Translations under genes and position numbers: made by a program
From: Litorilinea aerophila
Lineage (GTDB): Bacteria; Chloroflexota; Anaerolineae; Caldilineales; Caldilineaceae
Assembly: GCA_945897075.1 (NCBI GenBank)
Contig: CAMDEX010000018.1
Span: forward strand, 1 to 43,029
DNA: 43,029 nucleotides
Direction of reading: 5' to 3'
The notes under the pieces: generated by a model
The model's database searches: none
The model's input: only the letters and a program-made list of their open reading frames with translations
Told to the model about the DNA's origin: nothing
In this document: positions 1 through 6,857 of the stretch, piece after piece
Numbering within the stretch: position 1 is the stretch's first letter
Layout: each line of letters starts with the position of its first letter

Positions 1-387
1 CGTTTTGCCATTGAGCATATGTTCCGCTTCATGAAACAGCATCTGGGATTGACCACCAGCCGTTCCTCGGCTCTTGCTCATCACGAGCGCTGGGTCTGGT
101 TCTGCGCCCTTGCCTACTCCCAACTTCTGCTCATTCGTCACGAGGTAGCCGACCGCCGTCCCCCTTGGCAGCGTCAGTCCACACCTGCCTCGCCCAGACC
201 TTTGACTGCCAGGCAAGTTCAGCGTAATGCTCTCGCCTTTTTGCTCGCTTTGGAACCACTGGCTTCGAACACCAAACCTGCTGGAAAAGGCCTCGGTCGG
301 CCTTTTGGCTTTCATCCCAAGCCTCGCACCCGCCATCGGGTTGTCAAGAAGACCAAAAAGACCAAAAAAACTGCCAAATCTGGTTAG
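1..387 (+). CDS. DDE transposase, C-terminal part (cut by window edge)
   Basis: The reading frame is open from base 1 and ends with TAG at 385-387, so only the last 128 residues are visible. The start reads RFAIEHMFRFMKQHLGL, followed by a Trp-rich helix (HHERWVWFCALAYSQLLLIRHEVAD) and a basic tail with KPRTRHRVVKK. An 'R-F-x-I-E-H-x-F-R-F-x-K-Q' block that supplies the last acidic residue, then a helix, then a basic GRP...RTR..VVKK tail, is typical of the DDE superfamily transposases related to IS701-like elements. The catalytic core lies outside the window. No terminal inverted repeat was recognised after the stop, so the element's right end is undefined. The next reading frame opens 2 bases later and lacks an ATG, suggesting the element inserted in or next to that gene. 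Confidence 0.72.
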   Translation, partial: RFAIEHMFRFMKQHLGLTTSRSSALAHHERWVWFCALAYSQLLLIRHEVADRRPPWQRQSTPASPRPLTARQVQRNALAFLLALEPLASNTKPAGKGLGRPFGFHPKPRTRHRVVKKTKKTKKTAKSG

Positions 388-389
388 TT

Positions 390-1757
390 TTGGCTCTTTT
401 TCTGACTTTTAGCTTGCTCTCTTGCAAAACTTTCCGTCTTTGCTTGTTTCAGCCTGCCCTCGAACTGCTTTTTCTCTCCAAAGCAGGCTCTCAACTCAAG
501 TTAACCGCCACCACATCGCTCTTTCTACCGCTGATCCAGTGCGTTGGGCAGCCCACAGCAACCGCTACAGCGACCCCAACCCGCCATTGGGACCCGCGGT
601 TGGAGCAGCGGGGCGCTGAGTTGCGCGCCGCCGTCGTCGCGCCCGGCCAGGGCTATTGGCGACTGGTCAAGGCGCTCTGGTTTGACGAGGAGGAGGCCCA
701 GGGCAGAGTCAACATTTTTGTTGATGCGCGCAGCCCGGAAAATGTGCGCGTTGTGGACGTCCCCATCCGTTTCTATTGGGATGCCGGAGAGGTCATTGCA
801 TTTACCCAGGAAAAGGCCGGGGAAGAGTACGCGGCGGATTTTCCCATGCAATCTGTAGCGCCGGCGTATGGGGCCAAACCCAATGACGGCAAACCCGCCG
901 ATGAAGTCTGGGGGATGGGGTTGGGTTCCATCGAGCAACCCTTTCACTCCATCCATACCAGCTACGGGCTGACCTGGCAGTGGACGATTGCGGACGGGGC
1001 CGCGGCGACGCCCACGCCCACGCCGACGACGGACGGCGGACAGCAGACCGCGACGCCCACGCCCACAGCGACGACAGACGGTGGACAGCAGACCGCGACG
1101 CCCACGCCCACAGCGACGGCGGACGGCGGAGAGCAGACCGCAACTCCTACGCCCACACCCACAGCGACGACGGACGGCGGAGAGCAAACCGCGACGCCCA
1201 CGCCCACAGCGACGCCGACCGCGACTGTTACGCCGGATGTGGATTGGGATCCCCGGCTGACGCAGCGCGGGGCCAGCCTACAAGCGGCCGCGGTTGCGCC
1301 CGGTCTGGGCTATTGGAAATTGGTGCGGGCGCGCTGGTACAACGAAGAGGAAGCGGGCAACAGTCAGCACATTCTGGTGGATACGCTGGATGAGAATGGG
1401 CAGCGGGTGGCCGGTTTGCCGGTGCGGGTCTATTGGGAAGGGGGCGAGGCCGGGATCACCACTGAGGCCAAACCGGGCGAGGAGTACGCGGCCAACTACG
1501 CCCTAGGCCTGCCCGCGCCCTTCTACAACGCTGCGCCCAACGACGGCAGCCCGGCGGATGCTGTGCTGGGCATGGGTCTCGGCTCGTTGGACAACCCAGG
1601 CGGTTCCATCCGGGCCAGCTACGGGCTGATCTGGCGCTGGACGATCAAACCAGCACCGACGGCCACAGCCACGCCAACGGCCACAGCCACGCCAACGGCC
1701 AGCACTACGCCTACGCCTACGCCGACAGCCACAACCGAAGGGGCTGCTAACCCGTAG
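390..1757 (+). CDS. Exported protein with two copies of a Chloroflexota WDPRL/GMGLGS domain, 5' end apparently lost
   Basis: The frame opens at a TTG right after the transposase stop; there is no ribosome site and no ATG for about 150 codons, so the true N-terminus is probably missing. Residues about 67-200 and 284-415 are two clearly homologous domains. Both share WDPRL.QRGA.L.AA.VAPG.GYW, an EEEA block, VD, PV, a YW.GGE block, GEEYAA, PNDG.PAD and GMGLGS. They are joined by a Pro/Thr linker made of near-identical 15-residue units (TDGGQQ + TATPTPTAT), and the protein ends in another TATPT tail. An LFLPLIQ motif sits just before the first linker. I recall similar domains in secreted Chloroflexota hydrolases, but know no function; a ligand-binding module is only a guess. 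No enzymatic domain is visible. Confidence 0.6.
   Translation: MALFLTFSLLSCKTFRLCLFQPALELLFLSKAGSQLKLTATTSLFLPLIQCVGQPTATATATPTRHWDPRLEQRGAELRAAVVAPGQGYWRLVKALWFDEEEAQGRVNIFVDARSPENVRVVDVPIRFYWDAGEVIAFTQEKAGEEYAADFPMQSVAPAYGAKPNDGKPADEVWGMGLGSIEQPFHSIHTSYGLTWQWTIADGAAATPTPTPTTDGGQQTATPTPTATTDGGQQTATPTPTATADGGEQTATPTPTPTATTDGGEQTATPTPTATPTATVTPDVDWDPRLTQRGASLQAAAVAPGLGYWKLVRARWYNEEEAGNSQHILVDTLDENGQRVAGLPVRVYWEGGEAGITTEAKPGEEYAANYALGLPAPFYNAAPNDGSPADAVLGMGLGSLDNPGGSIRASYGLIWRWTIKPAPTATATPTATATPTASTTPTPTPTATTEGAANP
1032..1217 (+). repeat. In-frame tandem repeat, 45-bp period, encoding TDGG(Q/E)QTATPTPTAT
   Basis: Successive GAC codons of the DGG motif fall at 1032, 1077, 1122 and 1173, giving spacings of 45, 45 and 51 bases. 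All are multiples of three, so the copies keep frame. The third unit is longer by one Pro-Thr pair. This is a flexible linker between the two globular domains and is liable to change length by slippage. Confidence 0.85.
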
Positions 1758-1780
1758 GACGGACTGACAGTCCGTCCTAC
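1754..1780. repeat. Perfect 12-bp palindrome overlapping a stop codon
   Basis: GTAGGACGGACT (1754-1765) and its exact reverse complement AGTCCGTCCTAC (1769-1780) flank a 3-base loop. The left arm contains the TAG stop of the preceding gene, and the right arm ends 6 bases before the next ATG. There is no T-tract, so this is more likely a dispersed REP-like palindrome than an intrinsic terminator, although an mRNA hairpin here could still affect the two genes. Confidence 0.7.
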
Positions 1781-1786
1781 AGAAGA

Positions 1787-3022
1787 ATGGAACGCGGATT
1801 GAGCGGAAATAGACGGATGTGGATCGGGCTTGCGATGCTGGCGTTACTGGTGGCGGCTCTCTTGTGGCCGGGCAGGAGTACGTTGGCAGCCGCTTGGCAT
1901 CCAGGCCCGCAACAGACATCACCTCCCCCCACGCCGACGCCGACACTGACAGTCACCCCTACCCCGGTGCCCAATGAGTTGGACTGTTTTGCCGCATCGC
2001 GCAGCAGCAATGGGTCAATGCTTCTGGCCTGGCGTATCAACCGGCCGACGAATGTGGCTGATTTTTCGTTTATCTTTGCCCGCGCAGTGGTCATCAGCCC
2101 GACCCTCCAGTCAGGATTTATCGCAAACGACCAATTGCTGCCGCCGATTCCGTTACCCGCCACTGAGACGTTTACCAATAGCGTGCTTTATACCACCAGC
2201 GACACAGGCGTCAAGAGTACCGAGTCTTACAAATATCGTCTGGATGTGTTGGGTCAAAGCGACCAGACGCTGCGCCGCGTCGAAGTGCAAAGCCCGCCCC
2301 CCGGCGCGACCGCCGATGACGAGATTTGCGATCCCAACCGCACCAGCCCCACGGCGACGCCAACCCATACCATCACGCCGATCGTCTTTCCCACGGCAAC
2401 ATTTACGCCGCCGCACACGCCCACACCCACCTGGACGCCGACGGCTTCGAAGACACCCACCCCGACCTGGACACTGACGCCGCTGCCCGCCGACACCAAT
2501 ACGCCGCCGCCCACACCGACCTTTACAACGACTCCCACAAACACACCCGTCCCCCCAACGGAGACGGCGTCCCCCACCTTTACGATTACGCCGACATCCA
2601 CGCCGGACATTCAGCCACCCACCCCCGCGCAGGGCGATATCCAATCACAGCCGCCGCCTGACCAGCAAGGAGTGGTTGTGGAGACGCCAACACCCGATCC
2701 CGCGCTGCAACAATTCGATGGGCAGCCCACGCCCACGCCGCCTGGTCTGGCAGAGCCAGCCGACGCTGTGCCCGTACCGGCATTGATGGCTTTCATCCCG
2801 GACATTCAGCCGGAAGCCCCCGCGGTTGCAGAGGAATTGCCGGTTGTGGCAGAACAGGAAGCGCAGGGTGTTGGTGTGGGCGTGGACGATTTCCGCCCCC
2901 GTTTGATCCCCAGCAGCCGGGCTACACTCTTCCGCTTTGCCCTTTTCGGAGTCGCTGGTCTGGGCTTTGTGGGTGCGCTGGCCTTTTTGCTGGCGGGGAT
3001 AGCTGGCATAAGAAGATATTAG
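1787..3022 (+). CDS. Exported, C-terminally membrane-anchored Pro/Thr-rich protein of unknown function
   Basis: A 411-residue protein. Residues 1-35 form a signal peptide (basic start, then WIGLAMLALLVAALL, with AAA near the cleavage point). A short PTPTPT linker leads to a domain at about 64-175 that starts ELDCFAASRSSNGSMLLAWRI and looks like a beta-sandwich of the fibronectin-III kind; that fold is inferred only from its pattern of alternating strands. Residues 180-320 are an extended PT-rich stalk, and about 375-405 form a single transmembrane helix (FRFALFGVAGLGFVGALAFLLAGIAG) followed by RRY. The likely picture is a small domain held above the membrane on a stalk. It follows the tandem-domain gene by 29 bases and may be co-transcribed. 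No homologue with known function was recognised. Confidence 0.72.
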   Translation: MERGLSGNRRMWIGLAMLALLVAALLWPGRSTLAAAWHPGPQQTSPPPTPTPTLTVTPTPVPNELDCFAASRSSNGSMLLAWRINRPTNVADFSFIFARAVVISPTLQSGFIANDQLLPPIPLPATETFTNSVLYTTSDTGVKSTESYKYRLDVLGQSDQTLRRVEVQSPPPGATADDEICDPNRTSPTATPTHTITPIVFPTATFTPPHTPTPTWTPTASKTPTPTWTLTPLPADTNTPPPTPTFTTTPTNTPVPPTETASPTFTITPTSTPDIQPPTPAQGDIQSQPPPDQQGVVVETPTPDPALQQFDGQPTPTPPGLAEPADAVPVPALMAFIPDIQPEAPAVAEELPVVAEQEAQGVGVGVDDFRPRLIPSSRATLFRFALFGVAGLGFVGALAFLLAGIAGIRRY

Positions 3023-3087
3023 GGATTGGGGATTGGGGATTGGGCAGTGACGTCCCCAATACCCACTATCCAATATCCACTATCCCC
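3023..3087. repeat. Heptanucleotide (GGGGATT-type) repeat with inverted half
   Basis: Three tandem GGGGATT units follow the stop codon directly. After a short spacer come complementary CCCCAAT and related CCAATATCCACTATCCCC units, so the whole can fold on itself. Similar CCCCAGT/CCCCAAT heptamers are known in cyanobacteria as short tandemly repeated repetitive (STRR) sequences. Other copies in this window lie at 15223-15312, 16744-16836 and 26843-26930. Confidence 0.8.
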
Positions 3088-3095
3088 TCCCCTTG

Positions 3096-3104
3096 TGATA
3101 CAAT
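3096..3104 (+). promoter_or_regulatory. Possible extended -10 promoter for the corA operon
   Basis: TGA followed by TACAAT (3099-3104) matches an extended -10 element (TGnTATAAT, 5 of 6 in the hexamer). It lies 42 bases before the corA start. No good -35 was seen, which is usual for extended -10 promoters. It follows directly on the heptamer repeat. Confidence 0.4.
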
Positions 3105-3146
3105 AGATTCATTCCATCCATCCTCTCTGTAGCTGCGAGTGATTCG

Positions 3147-4133
3147 ATGATTCGCATTCTCTACCGCCATACCAGCGGCGCGCTGGTGCATGAGCTTCCG
3201 CTTGAGCAATTGGCCTCGGCCATGCGCGACACCAACGCATTGGTCTGGGTGGATATGCTCAATCCCGCGCCCGAAGAGCAGAAGAAAATTCTGGACGACA
3301 TCTTCAACTTCCACCCGCTGGCTGTGGAAGATACCGCGCACAGTGTCCTGCTTCCCAAAATCAACGACTATCGCCGCTACCTCTACATCGTCATCCACAG
3401 CATCTATCTGGGCGACGAACCGGTGCATATGATCAGCAGCGAATTGGACATCTTTCTCGGCCCCAACTTCCTGATCACCATCCACGAGAAAGAGATGAGT
3501 TCGATCAATGCGCTGTGGGAGGACAAGGCACATCACAGCCAGGAGGGGATCAGCCGTGGACCCGCCCTGCTCTTCTACGAAATTCTGGAATCCCAGGCGG
3601 ATCGGATCACCCGTCTGTTGGACGGTTTCGAGGCAGAACTGGAGCGGCTGGGTGATATCATTTTTCAAAAAAAGGGTGACATATCCCGCGAGAGCCTGCT
3701 GGACGATCTGCTCACGGCCCAGAGCAGCGCGCTGCGATTGAACCGGGTTTTGCAGCCCCAGCGTGACCTGATGAATCGGCTGGCCCAGACCGATTATAGC
3801 GTCATCCCGGCCACCGCCCGCCCCTATTTTGCCGACATCTACGACCACTTGAACCGGATGGTGGGGCTGGTGGAGAGTATGCGCGAACTCTCGCGCAGCA
3901 CCATCGAAATCTATATGGCGCTCTCCAACAACCGCATGAACGAAATCATCAAAGTTCTAACCATCACCTCGACGATCTTTCTGCCCCTCAGCTTTCTGGC
4001 CGGGGTCTATGGAATGAACTTCAAACACATGCCCGAACTCGACTGGCTCTGGTCCTATCCGGCGGTGTTGGTGATCTTTGTGCTGGTGGCTGGGCTGATG
4101 CTGCGCTTCTATCGCCGACGGGGGTGGTTATGA
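3147..4133 (+). CDS. corA: CorA-family magnesium/divalent cation transporter
   Basis: A 328-residue member of the CorA family, which forms pentameric inner-membrane Mg2+ (sometimes Co2+/Ni2+/Zn2+) channels. The N-terminal cytoplasmic domain has the family pattern [12 protein letters not shown] and [10 protein letters not shown] long helical stretch (about 140-260) is the stalk. Two C-terminal transmembrane helices flank the signature YGMNF at 288-292 (GMN at 289-291), and the protein ends in a basic RFYRRR tail. Length and motif placement are normal. The stop overlaps the start of the NUDIX gene (ATGA), so translation is probably coupled. The ribosome site is weak. The fit to CorA is strong; ion specificity cannot be read from sequence. 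Confidence 0.95.
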   Translation: MIRILYRHTSGALVHELPLEQLASAMRDTNALVWVDMLNPAPEEQKKILDDIFNFHPLAVEDTAHSVLLPKINDYRRYLYIVIHSIYLGDEPVHMISSELDIFLGPNFLITIHEKEMSSINALWEDKAHHSQEGISRGPALLFYEILESQADRITRLLDGFEAELERLGDIIFQKKGDISRESLLDDLLTAQSSALRLNRVLQPQRDLMNRLAQTDYSVIPATARPYFADIYDHLNRMVGLVESMRELSRSTIEIYMALSNNRMNEIIKVLTITSTIFLPLSFLAGVYGMNFKHMPELDWLWSYPAVLVIFVLVAGLMLRFYRRRGWL

Positions 4134-4642
4134 GCCCAGCCGGTCGCCCACCGCGCAAGCCATCTATGGACTGGCCGCCACGACCAGTCATGCGCACAGT
4201 CCGCCAGAGCCACTCGGCGGGCGGTGTGGCCTATCGTCCGGCAGAGATAGGCGACGACGGCGTGGAGCGTGTGCAGATGGCCCTGATTGCCACGGCCCAC
4301 AGCAGTCGGTGGCAATTGCCCAAAGGACGGGTGAATCCTGGCGAAGATGCGGCCGAGGCGGCTGTGCGCGAGGTGCAAGAAGAGACGGGTCTGCAAACGG
4401 TTGTGGAGATGTTTCTGCGCACGGTGAAATACTCCTACACCGACACCTACCGCCGTGTCGTGCCGGAGACGGTCAATAAGAAGGTGGATTTTTATCTACT
4501 GCGCGTGGTGGGCGGCGAATTGTCGAACTTGAGTTCTGAGGTGGATAGCGTAATTTGGACAACCCCGGAGGATGCAGTGCGCCGCTTGACCTTTGCCGGT
4601 GAGCGGGAGTGCGTCCGCCAGGCCATTGAGCATTGGAAATGA
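4130..4642 (+). CDS. NUDIX hydrolase
   Basis: A 170-residue NUDIX protein that would hydrolyse a nucleoside diphosphate linked to another group. The NUDIX box is perfect at 66-88: GRVNPGE, seven residues, then REVQEETGL (G-x5-E-x7-RE-U-x-EE-x-G-U), with metal-binding glutamates E81, E84 and E85. The preceding WQLPKG is common in Ap4A-hydrolase-like and related MutT-type members. I start it at ATG 4130, inside the ATGA overlap with corA, although a GTG lies 6 bases upstream. The 25-residue Pro/Arg-rich N-terminus is variable sequence. Its own stop overlaps the next start in the same ATGA way, so corA, NUDIX and the GNAT-like gene form an operon. Substrate unknown. Confidence 0.92.
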   Translation: MSPAGRPPRKPSMDWPPRPVMRTVRQSHSAGGVAYRPAEIGDDGVERVQMALIATAHSSRWQLPKGRVNPGEDAAEAAVREVQEETGLQTVVEMFLRTVKYSYTDTYRRVVPETVNKKVDFYLLRVVGGELSNLSSEVDSVIWTTPEDAVRRLTFAGERECVRQAIEHWK

Positions 4643-5652
4643 ACTATACAATTGCAAAAGCAGACAAACAGCAGTTTGGCGTTGTGCTGGATATGATGCT
4701 GGATGGCATCACCAGCGACCCCAGCAGCGTGGCCGCCCTGGGCAAAAGTTGGTGGCGGCGGCTGATCTTCCGCTATCTGGTTGGGCCGCGTATGTTGCGC
4801 AACCAGATGGAGACATTTGTGGCCGTGCGCGCTGGACGTGTCGTCGCTTATCTGATCCTGCAATTTGAGGGCGAGACAGCGGGCACCTTTGACTGGGCGG
4901 TCACTGAGTCCCTGGACGCGGAGGGGGTCGAAATTCTGGCTGATCTGATCGAAAAAGCCCTGGACCTGGCGGAGCAGCGGGGCGATGTGCCCCTGGCCTA
5001 TTTTGGGATGCCGAGCGAGACCGATCCACGCGTGGGCGCAGCGCTGCAAGAGATGGGCTTCTGGCAGGCCGACTACCAGATGGGACAGATGCGCGCCTCC
5101 CTGCCGCTGGCCGACTCCCCCCAACTTCCCATCGGCATCGCCATCAAACCCCAAATCTCCCTGCGCTTTGGCGACCGCCTGGCCGACTTTGTGCGTATGG
5201 ATTTTGACCTGCCCGACGAAAGCGAGGAGGGTGCCACTTCTCCCCAAAGCGTGGCAGAGATGAATGTGGCAGAGACGGCAACGGAGAGCGCAACCGTCCA
5301 CGACCTTACCCTGGCCGAACAGGTGGAGGCCATCTGCTCGTTGCACCAGACCACCCTGCGCGCCTCCAAAATCTATCTGGTGGAGGAAGAGGGCGAGGTC
5401 GTCGGTCTCATCCAGCAATTTACCTGGAAAGAGGAGCTGCGTCTGCTCCTGGCCCTGGAACCATTTCTGTGGGGGACAGAGACCGAGCAGCAATTGGTGG
5501 CGGCCATGCCCGCCTATCTGGGCAAGCGCGACGGCTATCTGCGCATTCGCACCTTCAGCAGCGCGCACCTGAAAGCCAGCCGGGAGAATCTCGCCGCGTT
5601 GGGGTTGCGCTGGGAAGCAGCGCCCTGGCAGCGCTGGATTGTGGGACTGTAG
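4639..5652 (+). CDS. GNAT-like acetyltransferase-fold protein, probably two-domain
   Basis: A 337-residue protein whose start ATG at 4639 overlaps the NUDIX stop. The first half (1-160) has an N-acetyltransferase layout: an early helix ([12 protein letters not shown]), strands with [19 protein letters not shown], then a helix and a conserved-looking ALQEMGFW...Y near 135-150, reminiscent of the GNAT 'lgF...y' end. The second half repeats the theme ([17 protein letters not shown], then LAALGLRWE near the end), suggesting a tandem or degenerate GNAT pair. A low-complexity stretch rich in Glu/Ala/Thr (about 192-220) separates them. The canonical Q/R-x-x-G-x-G/A acetyl-CoA loop is not clear, so activity is uncertain. 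No substrate is suggested by the operon. Confidence 0.6.
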   Translation: MNYTIAKADKQQFGVVLDMMLDGITSDPSSVAALGKSWWRRLIFRYLVGPRMLRNQMETFVAVRAGRVVAYLILQFEGETAGTFDWAVTESLDAEGVEILADLIEKALDLAEQRGDVPLAYFGMPSETDPRVGAALQEMGFWQADYQMGQMRASLPLADSPQLPIGIAIKPQISLRFGDRLADFVRMDFDLPDESEEGATSPQSVAEMNVAETATESATVHDLTLAEQVEAICSLHQTTLRASKIYLVEEEGEVVGLIQQFTWKEELRLLLALEPFLWGTETEQQLVAAMPAYLGKRDGYLRIRTFSSAHLKASRENLAALGLRWEAAPWQRWIVGL

Positions 5653-5654
5653 GC

Positions 5655-5712
5655 AGTGAACAGTTATCAGTGGCGTGCGTACTACCCACTGTTTACTATT
5701 AACTGATAACTG
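5655..5712. repeat. Nested intergenic inverted repeat (CAGTTATCAGT type)
   Basis: CAGTTATCAGT (5661-5671) is exactly complementary to ACTGATAACTG (5702-5712). AGTGAACAGT (5655-5664) also pairs with ACTGTTTACT in the second half. It starts just after a stop codon and ends 24 bases before the hydrolase start. It resembles dispersed AACTGATAACTG-type repeats between genes; there is no T-tract to suggest a terminator. Confidence 0.7.
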
Positions 5713-5736
5713 ATTACTTTTGAGAAAGCAGGGATT

Positions 5737-6579
5737 ATGACCGGCCATACCCACAGCACGGCAACCTTTACCGGCGTTGCTAATGTCTCGATCTTCTACC
5801 AGAAATGGCTGCCGGCGCACGGCATCCGCCGCGGTGTGGTGATAATTGTCCACGGGCTGGGGCAACATGGTGGGCTCTTTGCCGATCTGGTGGAGCGGCT
5901 GCTGCCGGAAGGCTACGCGGTCTACGCCGGCGACCACCAGGGCTTTGGCCGTTCCGGGGGACAGCGCGGCCACGTCAACCATTTCCACGACTACGCCAAA
6001 GACGTACACCGCTTGAACGCGCTTGTGCGCACCGAGCAACCGGGCCAGCCGATTGCCGTTTTCGGCCATTCGATGGGCGGGCTGATCGGCTTAGACTACG
6101 CGCAAACCTACCCGAAGGATGCGGACTTTTGGATCATCCAAGCGCCTGCTGTGCGCGCTGAGGTTTCTCCATTACTTGTCCTCTTTGCGCGGGTAATAAA
6201 TCTGATTCGCCCCACCTTTTCCACGACACGCCCCCCTGGCGGCGACATCAGCCGTGACCCGGAGGCGGTGCGCCGTTTTGCAGAAGACCCCCTGCTTGTG
6301 CCTGTCAGCACGGCGCGCTGGCTGGTGCAGATTCTGGTTGCCCAGAAACGGGTGAAAGCCTCAGTACAGGCTACCCCTGGCCCGATTCTGATGTTGCAGG
6401 GCACAGCCGACAATCTGGTTATCCCCGCCGCCACCCAGGAATTCTTCGCCCAGCTCACCACGCCGGACAAGACTTTCCACACCTACGACGGCTACTATCA
6501 CGAACTTCACAACGACCTGGGCAAAGAGAAACCACTCGGCGACATCATCGAGTGGCTGAACGCACGTATGGCAAAATAA
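5737..6579 (+). CDS. Alpha/beta hydrolase, monoacylglycerol lipase-like (serine aminopeptidase S33 fold)
   Basis: A 280-residue hydrolase. The oxyanion-hole HG is at VIIVHGLGQHGG (34-45), and GDHQGFGRSGG follows at 65-75. The nucleophile Ser112 is in GHSMGG. The remaining triad members fit Asp225 (LMLQGTADNLV) and His255 (YDGYYHELHND). This arrangement (HGxxEH-like start, GHSMGG, D near 225, H in a YYHExxND context) is that of lysophospholipases and monoacylglycerol lipases of the Hydrolase_4 family. No signal peptide is visible, so it should act in the cytoplasm or at the membrane surface on monoacylglycerols or similar esters. It follows the GNAT-like gene by 84 bases filled with a repeat and may be a separate transcript. 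Confidence 0.88.
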   Translation: MTGHTHSTATFTGVANVSIFYQKWLPAHGIRRGVVIIVHGLGQHGGLFADLVERLLPEGYAVYAGDHQGFGRSGGQRGHVNHFHDYAKDVHRLNALVRTEQPGQPIAVFGHSMGGLIGLDYAQTYPKDADFWIIQAPAVRAEVSPLLVLFARVINLIRPTFSTTRPPGGDISRDPEAVRRFAEDPLLVPVSTARWLVQILVAQKRVKASVQATPGPILMLQGTADNLVIPAATQEFFAQLTTPDKTFHTYDGYYHELHNDLGKEKPLGDIIEWLNARMAK

Positions 6580-6683
6580 GAGCCACCGCCGCCATTCTAT
6601 CGGGAAGCGATGCCGTTGTCTGGCCCCGATGGGTGAGCAACGCACAGGCACTACGGATCGGTGATCAAATAAGTTGATGATCT

Positions 6684-6749
6684 ACCTTCCGGGAAGCGGC
6701 CACAACCACTTTGCTACGTCCTCAATTTCGTGGCCGCTTCCCGGAAGGT
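6684..6749. repeat. 20-bp perfect inverted repeat between convergent genes
   Basis: ACCTTCCGGGAAGCGGCCAC (6684-6703) is the exact reverse complement of 6730-6749, with a 26-base loop. Imperfect complementarity continues outward (GATCAAATAAGTTGA on the left against TCGAAGTTATTTAATC on the right), giving an element of about 100 bases. It lies between the hydrolase (plus) and the regulator (minus), so its RNA hairpin may end transcription from either side. No T-run follows. Confidence 0.75.
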
Positions 6750-6857
6750 TGTCGAAGTTATTTAATCGCCAATCCTACGCATCTGTGCAGAGCTGAACTG
6801 GGTGAGGAGAATAGCGGCTCTTGCATTGAGACAGGTCAGCGTCTGATTTTGGGTCGA

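Noticed and set aside
525..1207. Long minus-strand reading frames opposite the Pro/Thr linker
   Set aside because: They mirror the repetitive ACG/CCC codons of the real gene and encode Arg/Gly/Val low-complexity strings with no motif.
4492..6069. A 525-codon minus-strand frame across the NUDIX, GNAT-like and hydrolase genes
   Set aside because: It lies opposite three well-supported genes with clear catalytic motifs and has no recognisable domain; it is a GC-driven shadow.
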